Part shown: piece by piece, positions 24,841 through 34,719 of the stretch | Position numbering within the stretch: position 1 is the first letter of the stretch | Layout of the letters: each line of letters begins with the position of its first letter | Made by a program: the position numbers and the translations under genes | Assembly (NCBI GenBank): GCA_029211145.1 | Contig: JARGEQ010000025.1 | Span: 25,677-89,676, forward strand | Source of the DNA: Marinimicrococcus flavescens | GTDB taxonomy: Bacteria > Pseudomonadota > Alphaproteobacteria > Geminicoccales > Geminicoccaceae | Direction: 5' to 3' | Length of the DNA: 64,000 nucleotides | The notes under the pieces: model-generated | Told to the model about the DNA's origin: nothing | The model's database searches: none | What the model saw: the letters and a program-made list of their open reading frames with translations, nothing else

Positions 24841-25712
24841 ATGAGCGCAGCGAGCATCGCCCTCGAGCCCGCCGCCGGACGGGCATCCTCGGGTCTCTGG
24901 AGCGAGATCCGGCGCAACCCCACCATCTTCCTGGGATGTGCCATTCTGCTGGTCCTGGCGGCCTGCGCCATTCTGGCGCCATGGATCGCCGCCGACCCGC
25001 TCAAGCACGCGCCGGTCAACCGCCTGAAGGCGCCTTCCGCCGAGTTCTGGTTCGGTACCGACCAGTTCGGCCGCGACATCTACAGCCGCATCGTCTACGG
25101 CGCCCGCGTCTCGCTCATCGTCGGCCTGTCAGTGGCCGCGATCTCGAGCGTGCTGGGCCTCACGATCGGCCTGTTGTGCGGCTTCTACCGCTGGTTCGAC
25201 GGAATCGTCATGCGGATCATGGACGGGATCATGGCGATCCCCTCGATCCTGCTGGCGATCGCCCTGATCACCCTGGTGCACCCGAGCCTCACCGTGGTGA
25301 TCATCGCCATCATCATTCCCGAGGTCCCGCGCATCGTCCGTCTGGTGCGCAGCGTCGTGCTGTCGATCCGCGAGCAGCCCTATATCGACGGGGCGGTCGC
25401 CGGTGGCACCAAGGCGCCGCGGCTCCTGGTCCGGCACGTGCTGCCCAACGCGGTGGCGCCGCTGATCGTCCAGGCCACCTATGTCTGCGCCTCGGCGATC
25501 ATCACCGAGGCCGGGTTGAGCTTCCTCGGTGCCGGCGTGCCGCCCGAGATCCCGAGCTGGGGCAACATCATCGCCCAGGGCCGGGTGTTCTTCCAGCTCA
25601 CCCCCTGGGTGATCCTGATCCCGGGCGTCTTTCTTGCCCTTACCGTTCTTGCCGTGAACATGCTGGGCGATGGCCTGCGTGACCGGCTCGACCCGCGTCT
25701 TGCGAGGCGGAT

Positions 25713-25716
<4 letters not shown>
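24841..25716 (+). CDS. dppC: dipeptide/oligopeptide ABC permease, DppC family
   Basis: Second inner-membrane subunit, 291 residues. The N-terminal OppC-type segment ([19 protein letters not shown]) precedes the conserved [23 protein letters not shown] block near residue 62, diagnostic of DppC/OppC. The EAA loop is [23 protein letters not shown] near residue 180. It ends in DPRLARRM and its stop overlaps the GTG start of dppD (GTGA). Pairs with DppB to form the translocation pore. Confidence 0.93.
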
Positions 25717-26733
<1,017 letters not shown>

Positions 26734-26741
<8 letters not shown>

Positions 26742-27744
26742 GCCGGTCAAGCTCGAGGTGACCGACCTCGTGAAGCATTTCCCGGTGCGCGCCGGACTCC
26801 TCCAGCGGCAGGTCGGCGCCGTGCGCGCCGTCGACGGCGTGTCGTTCAAGCTGCGCCGTGGCGAGACGCTGGGCGTGGTCGGCGAGAGCGGCTGCGGCAA
26901 GTCCACGGTCGGTCGCACCGTCATGAAGCTGCTCGAGCCTTCCGCCGGGCGGATCGTCCTGGGGAAGGCCGACATCACCAGCCTCGGCCGGCAGGCCATG
27001 TGGCCGCACCGTCGCAACATTCAGATGGTGTTCCAGGACCCGTTCTCCTCGCTCAACCCGCGAATGTCGGCGGGCGACATCGTCGGCGAGCCGATCCGCA
27101 ATTTCGGCCTGGCCAAGGGCTCCGAGCGCGAGCAGCAAGTGGCGGCCCTGTTCGACCGGGTCGGCCTGCGCCCCGAGGCGATGCGCAAGTACCCGCACGA
27201 GTTCTCCGGCGGCCAGCGCCAGCGCCTGGGCATCGCCAAGGCCCTGGCCGTCAATCCCGAGGTGATCGTGGCCGACGAGCCGGTCTCGGCGCTGGACGTC
27301 TCGGTGCAGGCGCAGGTCCTCAACCTGATGATCGACCTGCAGGAAGAGCTGCGCCTGGCCTATCTCTTCATCAGTCACGACCTGGCGGTGATGCGGCACA
27401 TCAGCCACCGCATCGCGGTGATGTATCTGGGGCGCATCGTCGAGCTGGCGCCCAAGGAGGCGCTCTTCGAGCAGCCGCTTCACCCCTATACCGAAGCCCT
27501 GCTCTCGGCGGCGCCGGTGCCCAATCCGCGCATCAAGAAGCAGCGGATCATTCTCCAGGGCGACGTGCCGAGCCCCTCCAAGCCGCCCTCGGGCTGCCAT
27601 TTCCATACGCGTTGCCCCTACGCCATCGCCCGCTGCAAGACCGAGGACCCCAAGCTGCGCGAGATCCGGCCGGGTCATTTCGCGGCCTGCATCCGGCGCG
27701 AGCCGGGCGAGACTCAGCCTGCCCTGGCGCCGGCCCAGCACTGA
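26734..27744 (+). CDS. dppF: peptide ABC ATP-binding protein, DppF family
   Basis: Partner ATPase of DppD, 336 residues. The TTG start is chosen because it follows GGAGAAGA, and the protein then begins [18 protein letters not shown], the usual DppF opening; longer upstream frames lie within dppD. Walker [24 protein letters not shown], signature [15 protein letters not shown], Walker [15 protein letters not shown]. The C-terminal domain has [20 protein letters not shown]. After the stop a small hairpin (CGCCCG-CCGC-CGGGCG, 27751-27766) precedes the first M81 gene, only 43 bases away, so read-through is likely. Confidence 0.93.
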
Positions 27745-27787
27745 CTAGATCGCCCGCCGCCGGGCGGAACCAGCCGCGGAGTGGTCC

Positions 27788-29248
27788 ATGCGCGTCTTCA
27801 CTGCCACGCTCTCGACCGAGAGCAACAGCTTCTCGCCCATCCCCACGACCCGGGCGAGTTTCGAGGCGACGGCCTGGTTTCCGGCGGGGACCCACCCCGA
27901 CCGCCCGCGGCCGACGACGGCGCAGATCATCGCCCTGCGCGAGGTGGCGGGCGCGCGTGGCTGGACCGTGATCGAGGGCCTGGCCACCCATGCCGAGCCG
28001 GCGGCACCCGTCCGCCAGGCCGACTACGAGGCGCTGCGCGACCAGATCCTGGGCGAGCTCGAGGCTGCCATGCCGGTCGACATGGTGGTGCTGGGCCTGC
28101 ACGGGGCGATGCTGGCCGTGGGCTGCGAGGACTGCGAGGGCGACCTGCTGGCGCGGGTGCGGCGGCTCGTCGGGCCGGACGTGGCCATCGGCGCCGAGCT
28201 CGACCCGCACTGCCATCTCACCGACGCGATGACCGAAAACGCCGACGTGCTGGTGGCCTACAAGGAATACCCGCACACCGACTTCATGGAGCGTGCCCGC
28301 GAGCTGGTGGAGATCACCGCTGCGGCCGCGGAAGGCCGGGCGCGGCCGGTCATGTCGGTATTCGACTGCCGCATGATCGTCACCGCGCCGACGTCGCGCG
28401 AGCCCATGCGCGGTTTCGTCGACCGGGTGAAGGAGCTGGAGGGCAAGGACGGGGTCCTCTCCATCTCCATCGTCCACTGCTTTCCCTTCGGCGACGTGCC
28501 GTCTATCGGCGCACGGCTCCTGGTGGTCACCGACGGCCAGCCGGAGAAGGGGCGGGCGCTGGCCGAACAGCTGGGCCGCGAGTTCTACGCCATGCGCCGC
28601 GAGGTGGCGCCGCCCTATCTGGGTGTCGAGGAGGCGATCGACCACGTCCTGGCGCAGGAGGGCGGCCCCTTCGTGCTGGCCGACCCGGCTGACAATGCCG
28701 GTGGTGGGGCCCCTTCCGACAATACCTCGATTCTGCGCGCGCTCATCGAGCGGGGCGTGGAGGGTGCCGCGGTGGGGCCGATCTGGGACCCTCAGGCGGT
28801 CCGCTTCTGCGAGGGCTTCGGCGAGGGCGCCACGTTCCGCCTGCGCTTCGGCGGCAAGGCCGGCCTTGCCTCGGGCCAGCCCATCGACGCCGAGGTCACC
28901 GTGCTCAAGCTGGTCAAGAACCTGACCCAGAGCTTCTCGGGGGCGATCATCCCGCTGGGCGACGCGGCGGCGATCCGGGTCGGCGGCGTCGACGTTCTCC
29001 TCAACGCCAACCGCACCCAGGGCCGGGCGCCCGACATGTTCTCCAATTGCGGCATCGACCCGCTCTCCAAAAAGCTTTTGGTGGTGAAGTCGACCAACCA
29101 CTTCCACGCCGCCTTCGCGCCCATCGCGAAGGACATTCTCTACGTCGACGCCGACGGCCCGCTGGCCCGCGACTACCGGCGCGTGCCCTTCACCAGGCTC
29201 GAGCGCGACCTCTACCCGTTCCACCCGGACCCGCTGGGCCTGGACTGA
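27788..29248 (+). CDS. M81 family metallopeptidase (MlrC-like), copy 1
   Basis: M81 peptidases include MlrC, which cleaves linearised microcystin to single amino acids; other members are uncharacterised. 486 residues, no signal peptide, so cytoplasmic. Predicted metal-site motifs: VLGLHGAM near residue 101, the D-x-H-x-H cluster in GAELDPHCHLT near residue 136, and AYKEYPHTD near residue 157. The C-terminal domain has NAGGGAPSDNTSILR and VVKSTNHFHAAFAPIAK. This is the most divergent of the three copies (for example LDPHCH for FDLHCH, and NANRTQGRAPDMFSNCG). It directly follows dppF, suggesting hydrolysis of imported peptides. Confidence 0.92.
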   Translation: MRVFTATLSTESNSFSPIPTTRASFEATAWFPAGTHPDRPRPTTAQIIALREVAGARGWTVIEGLATHAEPAAPVRQADYEALRDQILGELEAAMPVDMVVLGLHGAMLAVGCEDCEGDLLARVRRLVGPDVAIGAELDPHCHLTDAMTENADVLVAYKEYPHTDFMERARELVEITAAAAEGRARPVMSVFDCRMIVTAPTSREPMRGFVDRVKELEGKDGVLSISIVHCFPFGDVPSIGARLLVVTDGQPEKGRALAEQLGREFYAMRREVAPPYLGVEEAIDHVLAQEGGPFVLADPADNAGGGAPSDNTSILRALIERGVEGAAVGPIWDPQAVRFCEGFGEGATFRLRFGGKAGLASGQPIDAEVTVLKLVKNLTQSFSGAIIPLGDAAAIRVGGVDVLLNANRTQGRAPDMFSNCGIDPLSKKLLVVKSTNHFHAAFAPIAKDILYVDADGPLARDYRRVPFTRLERDLYPFHPDPLGLD

Positions 29249-29266
29249 GCCGGAGGGGCTGTCACG

Positions 29267-30727
29267 ATGCGCGTCTTCACCGCCAGCCTCGGCACCGAGA
29301 CCAACAGCTTCTCGCCGATCCCGACCACGCTCGACAGCTTCACGAGCAATGTCTGGCACCCCGCCGGCACCTATCCCGAGAGCTCGCACATGACCACCGC
29401 GCAGGTCCCGGCGCTGCGGGCGGCGGCGAAGGAGCGGGGCTGGACGCTGATCGAGGGGCTTTGCACCTTCGCCTCGCCGGCCGGTCCCACCAGCCGGCAC
29501 GCCTACGAGACGCTGCGCGACCACATTCTGGCCGAGCTCGAGGCGGCCATGCCGCTCGATATGGTGGTGCTGGGCCTGCACGGCGCCATGATCGCCGAGG
29601 GCTACGGCTCCTGCGAGGGCGATCTCCTGGCACGGGCGCGGGCGATCGTCGGGCCCGACGTGCCGATCGGCGCAGAATTCGACCTGCACTGCCATCTCAC
29701 GCCTGTCCTGGTCGAGAACGCCGACATACTGGTGGGCTACAAGGAGTTTCCCCACACCGACCATGCCGAGCGGGCCCGCGAGCTGGTCGAACTCACCGCC
29801 GCTGCGGCGGAGGGGCGGGTGAGGCCGGTGATGTCGGTCTTCGACTGCCGCATGATCGTCTCGGCCCCCACCTCGCGCCAGCCGATGCGTGGTTTCGTCG
29901 ACCGGATCCAGGCGATGGAGGGGAGGGACGGCATCCTCTCGATCTCGCTCGCCCACTGCTTTCCCTATGGCGACGACGAGGAGATCGGGGCTCGGGTGCT
30001 GGTGGTCACCGACAACGACGCGGCCAAGGGCCAGGCGCTGGCCGAGCGGCTTGGCCGCGAGTTCTACGCCATGCGCCATGAGCTGGCGCCGCCCTACCAC
30101 ACGATCGACGAGGCCCTGGACCACGCGCTCGCCGGCGAGGGCGGCCCGTTCGTGCTCGCCGAGCCGGGCGACAATCCCGGCGGCGGTGCCCCTTGCGACA
30201 ATACCGAGATCCTCCACGCGATGATTGCGCGCGGCATCGAGGGGGCAGCGCTGGGGCCGATCTGGGACCCGCAGGCGGTGGCCTTCTGCCACGGCTTCGG
30301 CAAGGGGGCCAAGGTCCGGCTGCGGTTCGGCGGCAAGGCGGGCTTCACCTCCGGCAGCCCGGTCGACGCGGAGGTCACGATCCTGGAGACCGTGAAGGAC
30401 CACCACCAGAGCTTCGCCGGGCTCACCGTCGCACTGGGCGACTCGGCGACCATCCGGGTCGGGGGAATCGACGTGCTGCTGGTCTCGACGCGCAAGCAGG
30501 CCATGGCGCCGGACATGTTCTCGGGCTGCGGCATCGATCCGCTGGCAAAGAAGATCCTCGTGGTGAAGTCGACCAACCACTTCCACGCCGCCTTCGCGCC
30601 GATCGCGAAGGAGATCCTCTATGTCGACACGGACGGGCCCCTGCCGCGCGACTACCGCCGGATCCCGTTCAGCCGCATCACCCGCGACCTCTTTCCCTTC
30701 CACCCCGACCCCCTGGGTCTGGACTGA
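29267..30727 (+). CDS. M81 family metallopeptidase (MlrC-like), copy 2
   Basis: 486 residues, cytoplasmic, the same length as its two neighbours. Motifs: LHGAM (104-108), GAEFDLHCHLT with Asp139, His141 and His143, and YKEFPHTD with His163, the likely zinc ligands by family analogy. The glycine-rich NPGGGAPCDNTEIL and the closing VVKSTNHFHAAFAP are conserved. It starts 18 bases after copy 1, preceded by GGAGGGG. Much closer to copy 3 than to copy 1, both in protein and in DNA. Confidence 0.92.
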   Translation: MRVFTASLGTETNSFSPIPTTLDSFTSNVWHPAGTYPESSHMTTAQVPALRAAAKERGWTLIEGLCTFASPAGPTSRHAYETLRDHILAELEAAMPLDMVVLGLHGAMIAEGYGSCEGDLLARARAIVGPDVPIGAEFDLHCHLTPVLVENADILVGYKEFPHTDHAERARELVELTAAAAEGRVRPVMSVFDCRMIVSAPTSRQPMRGFVDRIQAMEGRDGILSISLAHCFPYGDDEEIGARVLVVTDNDAAKGQALAERLGREFYAMRHELAPPYHTIDEALDHALAGEGGPFVLAEPGDNPGGGAPCDNTEILHAMIARGIEGAALGPIWDPQAVAFCHGFGKGAKVRLRFGGKAGFTSGSPVDAEVTILETVKDHHQSFAGLTVALGDSATIRVGGIDVLLVSTRKQAMAPDMFSGCGIDPLAKKILVVKSTNHFHAAFAPIAKEILYVDTDGPLPRDYRRIPFSRITRDLFPFHPDPLGLD

Positions 30728-30744
30728 GCCAGGAGGGCCGCCGC

Positions 30745-32205
30745 ATGCGCGTCTTCACCGCCACCCTCGCCACCGAGAGCAACAGCTTCTCGCCCATTCC
30801 GACGACGCTGGAGAGCTTCGAAACGGGCGTCTACTTCCCGTCCGGCACCCACCCGGACGAGCCGCGCCTGACCACCTCGCAGCTCCCCGTGCTGCGCAAG
30901 CTCGCCAAGGAGCGCGGGTGGACGCTGATCGAGGGCCTGTGCACCTTCGCGGAGCCCGCCGGCCTCACCACCCGGCACGCCTACGAGACCCTGCGCGAGC
31001 ACATCCTGGGCGAGCTCGAGGCCGCCATGCCGCTCGACATGGTGGTGCTGGGCCTGCACGGGGCGATGATCGCCGACGGCTATGACGACTGCGAGGGCGA
31101 TCTCCTGGCGCGGGTGCGGGCGATCGTCGGGCCGGACGTGCCGGTCGGTGGCGAGTTCGACCTGCACTGCCATCTCACCAAAGCGATGATCGAGAACGCC
31201 GACATCCTTGTTGGCTACAAGGAGTTTCCCCACACCGACCATACCGAGCGGGCCGTGGAGCTGGTCGAGCTGACCGCCGCGGCGGCGGAGCGCCGGGTGA
31301 GGCCGGTGATGTCGGTCTTCGACTGCCGCATGATCGTCTCGGCTCCCACCTCGCGCCAGCCGATGCGCGGCTTCGTCGACCGGATCAAGGCGATGGAGGG
31401 CAAGAACGGCATCCTGTCCATCTCGCTCGCGCACTGCTTTCCCTATGGCGATGTCGAGGAGATTGGCGCCCGCGTCCTCGTGGTCACCGACGGCGACAAG
31501 GCAGGCGGCGACGCCCTTGCCGAGCGGCTGGGCCGCGAGTTCTACGCTATGCGCCGCGAGCTGGCGCCGCCCTACCACACCATCGACGGGGCGCTCGACC
31601 ACGCGCTGGCCGGCAAGGGCGGCCCGTTCGTCCTGGCCGAGCCATGCGACAATGCCGGCGGCGGTGCGCCCTCCGACAATACCGAGATCCTGCGCGCAAT
31701 GATCGAGCGCGGGATCGGGAACGCGGCACTCGGCCCCATCTGGGACCCGCAGGCGGCGGGCTTCTGCCACGGCTTCGGCAAGGGGGCCACGGTCCGGCTG
31801 CGGTTCGGCGGCAAGGCGGGCGCCGCCTCCGGCCAGCCCATCGACGCCGAGGTCACGATCCTGGAGACCATCAAGGACCATCGGCAGACCTTCGCCGGCT
31901 CGACCATCTCGCTGGGCGACTCGGCGGCCATCCGGGTCGGCGGAATCGACGTGCTGCTGGTCTCGCGCCGCAACCAGGCCATGGCGCCGGACATGTTCTC
32001 TGGGTGCGGCATCGATCCGCTGGCAAAGAAGATCCTCGTGGTGAAGTCCACCAACCACTTCCACGCCGCCTTCGCGCCGATCGCGAAGGAAGTCTTCTAT
32101 GTCGAGACCGGCGGCCCTCTCCCGCGCGACTACAGCCGTATCCCCTTCACCCGCCTGAGCCGCGAGGTGTGGCCGCTGCACCCCGACCCGCTGGGAATGG
32201 GCTGA
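30745..32205 (+). CDS. M81 family metallopeptidase (MlrC-like), copy 3
   Basis: 486 residues. The reading frame is open far upstream, but the ATG at 30745 follows AGGAGGG and starts MRVFTATLATESNSFSPIP like the others. Metal-site motifs LHGAM, GGEFDLHCHLT and YKEFPHTD are intact. Differences from copy 2 are scattered, with a distinct N-terminal half-loop (ETGVYFPSGTHPDEPRLTTSQ), near the region that shapes substrate entry in related folds. It ends the island; no strong terminator follows directly, and 32206-32379 holds no gene I can support. Confidence 0.92.
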   Translation: MRVFTATLATESNSFSPIPTTLESFETGVYFPSGTHPDEPRLTTSQLPVLRKLAKERGWTLIEGLCTFAEPAGLTTRHAYETLREHILGELEAAMPLDMVVLGLHGAMIADGYDDCEGDLLARVRAIVGPDVPVGGEFDLHCHLTKAMIENADILVGYKEFPHTDHTERAVELVELTAAAAERRVRPVMSVFDCRMIVSAPTSRQPMRGFVDRIKAMEGKNGILSISLAHCFPYGDVEEIGARVLVVTDGDKAGGDALAERLGREFYAMRRELAPPYHTIDGALDHALAGKGGPFVLAEPCDNAGGGAPSDNTEILRAMIERGIGNAALGPIWDPQAAGFCHGFGKGATVRLRFGGKAGAASGQPIDAEVTILETIKDHRQTFAGSTISLGDSAAIRVGGIDVLLVSRRNQAMAPDMFSGCGIDPLAKKILVVKSTNHFHAAFAPIAKEVFYVETGGPLPRDYSRIPFTRLSREVWPLHPDPLGMG

Positions 32206-32379
32206 GCGGGGCCAGCGCGGCCTTGCCGGCCAGCCGCCGGCGTGGCAGCTTTTTTCGACACGGGCGGGTGCTTCGTGTAGGTCCCGGGAACCCGCCTCTG
32301 GCCGCTTCGTTCTGAAGGTGACTTCGGCCGCCGCCGGACGGCCACAGCCGAAACCCACTGATCAAGGCGGCGCTGCATC

Positions 32380-32616
32380 ATGGGCAAGGTCATCGACCTT
32401 CGAGAATGGCGTGATCGCGAGAGCGAACGCGGCCCTGGCGCGCACGAGCCCGTGCCGGCGGCCTCGTCCTTCGGGGCAGCCTGCGCCAGCCTCCCGTTCT
32501 ATCCCCTGATCCTGTGGTGCGCCTCGATGGAGGCGTGGATGAACCTCTGGATGCCTTCGACCCCCCGCCGCATGCAGGCGCAAGAGGACACACGCTGCGG
32601 CCCGGCGCTGCGCTGA
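32380..32616 (+). CDS. small hypothetical protein
   Basis: A 78-residue frame beginning MGKVIDLREWRDRESERG and containing an aromatic, hydrophobic stretch (LPFYPLILWCASMEAWMNLWM) followed by a basic tail. The composition is protein-like and differs from the Arg/Ala/Pro-rich shadows of this GC-rich DNA. A possible terminator lies 65 bases downstream. SD is weak (AAGG). I do not recognise a family; a small membrane-associated or phasin-like helix is conceivable. It may be spurious. Confidence 0.4.
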   Translation: MGKVIDLREWRDRESERGPGAHEPVPAASSFGAACASLPFYPLILWCASMEAWMNLWMPSTPRRMQAQEDTRCGPALR

Positions 32617-32680
32617 GGCGTCTGCCGAGTGCCTGGGACGGGTAAAAGCGCCGGGAAGCCGGCGCGGCCGTGACGGCGGT

Positions 32681-32710
32681 GCTGTGCAACGCGCTACGCG
32701 CAGCCTTTTT
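32681..32710 (+). terminator. possible rho-independent terminator
   Basis: Seven-base stem GCTGTGC / GCGCAGC (one G-T pair) with a ten-base loop, followed by CTTTTTCTC. It could end transcription coming from the M81 genes or the small protein. It also lies just past the end of the minus-strand DUF447 gene. Confidence 0.45.
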
Positions 32711-32746
32711 CTCATTCGTTTCGTAGTCTTGCAGCAGACGGCTCCT

Positions 32747-33316
32747 TTAGTGCCTTTCCTCGCGAAAGCGCTCGACCGCCTCCCTGATCCACCCCCACGC
32801 CTCCAGCTCGGCCTCGCCCGCCGTCTTCTCGACAGCGATGGCGAGCCAGGCCATCTCACGGTCGATCTTGTCGGCCGGCAGCATGTGCAGGCGCGAGACG
32901 AGGATGGCCCCCTCGACGACCGCCGCCTGGGCGCGGTTCATGCCCCTGAACGGGGCGTGGGTCGCCTCGTGCAGCTCGCGGCAGAGGAAGCGCGGGCGCT
33001 GCGGGTCCTCGATCACCCGAGCCACCTCGACTTCGGCATGCGCGAGGGCGGCCGCCAGCCGCCAGCCCGTCACCCGTTCCGCCGGAACCACAGGCCAGTC
33101 GCGCCGGCGCCTGGTGACGCAGCCGGCGAATATCCGCGCGTCGGTGACGTAGCTGATGCACGCGAAGGGGTGACGGCGCAGGTTCTCCAGGGTGGTCGAG
33201 GGCACGAACGGGGCGATCATCAAAAAAGGCTCCTGCTCGATCACGCCGAGCGGCGCGATGTAGGCGGAGCCGTCCTCGTTGCTGGTGGTGACGATGCTCT
33301 CGCGGATGAACGGCAT
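32747..33316 (-). CDS. DUF447 family FMN-binding-type protein (H4MPT-associated)
   Basis: A 189-residue protein of the DUF447 split-barrel family, found in methanogens and in H4MPT-using bacteria and expected to bind a flavin. Seen: RESIVTTSNEDGSAYIAPLGV at the N-terminus, NLRRHPFACISYVTDARIFAGCV, the FRGMNRAQAAVVEGAILVSRL block, and a C-terminal helix. The start chosen overlaps the upstream DUF6513 stop (TGATG). DUF447, DUF6513 and the flavoprotein form a coupled three-gene operon, suggesting a joint role in pterin reduction or assembly; no reaction is established. Confidence 0.82.
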   Translation of the reverse strand: MPFIRESIVTTSNEDGSAYIAPLGVIEQEPFLMIAPFVPSTTLENLRRHPFACISYVTDARIFAGCVTRRRRDWPVVPAERVTGWRLAAALAHAEVEVARVIEDPQRPRFLCRELHEATHAPFRGMNRAQAAVVEGAILVSRLHMLPADKIDREMAWLAIAVEKTAGEAELEAWGWIREAVERFREERH

Positions 33317-34719
33317 CAGCTCTCCTGGCCCCGCTTGCGGTCCTGCAAGGTGGTCCCGGCCGCCGCGAACCGTGTGCCGTCCTCGCTGACCCGGTCCACC
33401 GCGCAGCCCCACTCCAGCATGCTGTCCTGGGCATAGCGCTTGCCCAGCTCGTGCGCCACCTGGGCGCGAGCCAGTTCCACGCCCAGATAGAAGGCGTGCG
33501 CGCCATCGGCCTCGACGCCCAGATGCGGGTAGAGTTGGAAAGGATCGGCGCCGGTCCGGTGGATGTCGCGGTTGTAGACGTGGATGCCGTCCTCGCTCAC
33601 CTCGATGCGGAAGTTGCGGTCGGCAACCTGCGCCGCGTTCTCGGCGATCTCCTGGGAGCTATTGGGGAAGGGGCGGCGGTCGCGCAGGCACAAGAGGGAG
33701 GCATCGAAGCCCTGCGGCAGGGCGCCCTCCTCGCGTGCCGCAAAGAGGATGCGCCGCGCCCGGTCGGTCTCGCGGACCGCGCGGCGGCAATGCGGGCTCA
33801 CCTGCACCACCAGCACGTTGCGGATCGCCAGCTCGGAGACCATGCCCATCAGCGTCATGGTGATGCCGGTGGTGTCCGCGTCGGTGAGCTCGGTGAGGTT
33901 GCCCACGCCCATGAGCATCTCAGCCCCGGGCATCGCCCGGCGGAACTCGTGGTAGCGCACCACCGACGCGGTGAAGCCCATGTGGATGGGGTCGAGAACG
34001 GGATCGGCCAGGTAGGGCCGGCCGCGCCGCTCCATCGCCGCGCAGGCGCGCAGCAGGCTCGCCATGTCGCCGTGCCGCACCGGCACCAGCACCGGCACGG
34101 CAGCACTCTCCTCGGCCAGATGCAGGCTCTCCTCGGTGAGCGAGAGGAGGAACGAGGCACCGGCCCGCGCGCCGCGCCGCAGCTCCTCTAGATCACCCGA
34201 ATCAACGCTCACCTCGTGGCCCGCCGCCACGAGCGCCTGGACCGCCTCCTCGAGATGCGGGAAGGGCGTGCCGGGCAGGCCGCCCAGGTCGATCACGTCG
34301 GCGCCCTCGCCGCGCAGGAAGGCGGCGCGGGCGAGGATCGCCTCCACCGTCAGCGCCGGCGCCTCGACGATCTCGGCGAAGATCCGGCAGTCGTGGCGGG
34401 AGAGATCGGGCCTGCCGCCGGCCCGGCCGAAATGCTGGGGCAGGTCCTTCACCTCGTCGGGGCCGCGCTCGAAGGGCACCTTGAAGTGGCGTGCCAGCTC
34501 CTCGAGATCGCCGCGAAAGCGGCCCGGCAGCACCGCCCGGTCGACGCCCTCCAGCGCTCCCAGGCGGCGCAGCAGGATCGGCACGGTCATCAGCGCCGCC
34601 ACCTTCACCCCGGCATTGCGGATCTCCCAGGTGAACGGCGTCTCGCCCATCTGCGTCAGCACGCGGCGCAGCCGTGGCTCTGCCAGATGGCCGGTGATGA
34701 AGGCGATGCGCTCGCTCAT
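33316..34719 (-). CDS. DUF6513 / dihydropteroate synthase-like protein (H4MPT biosynthesis)
   Basis: A 467-residue two-part protein. An N-terminal domain (MSERIAFITGHLAEPRLRRVL) precedes a TIM barrel with dihydropteroate-synthase-like features: GADVIDLGGLPGTPFPHLEEAV near residue 145, VSVDSGDLEELRRGA near residue 175, PYLADPVLDPIHMGFTASV near residue 245 and MLMGVGNLTELTDADTTG. In H4MPT organisms such a protein is thought to join the pterin to the ribofuranosyl-aminobenzene phosphate, which canonical folate DHPS cannot do; that role is from family knowledge, not shown here. Overlaps both neighbours, which indicates translational coupling. Confidence 0.84.
   Translation of the reverse strand: MSERIAFITGHLAEPRLRRVLTQMGETPFTWEIRNAGVKVAALMTVPILLRRLGALEGVDRAVLPGRFRGDLEELARHFKVPFERGPDEVKDLPQHFGRAGGRPDLSRHDCRIFAEIVEAPALTVEAILARAAFLRGEGADVIDLGGLPGTPFPHLEEAVQALVAAGHEVSVDSGDLEELRRGARAGASFLLSLTEESLHLAEESAAVPVLVPVRHGDMASLLRACAAMERRGRPYLADPVLDPIHMGFTASVVRYHEFRRAMPGAEMLMGVGNLTELTDADTTGITMTLMGMVSELAIRNVLVVQVSPHCRRAVRETDRARRILFAAREEGALPQGFDASLLCLRDRRPFPNSSQEIAENAAQVADRNFRIEVSEDGIHVYNRDIHRTGADPFQLYPHLGVEADGAHAFYLGVELARAQVAHELGKRYAQDSMLEWGCAVDRVSEDGTRFAAAGTTLQDRKRGQES

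Noticed and set aside
27548..30703. A minus-strand open frame of about 1050 codons
   Set aside because: Antisense to dppF and the first two M81 genes. Its internal repetition only mirrors the duplicated M81 genes, and it shows no recognisable domain.
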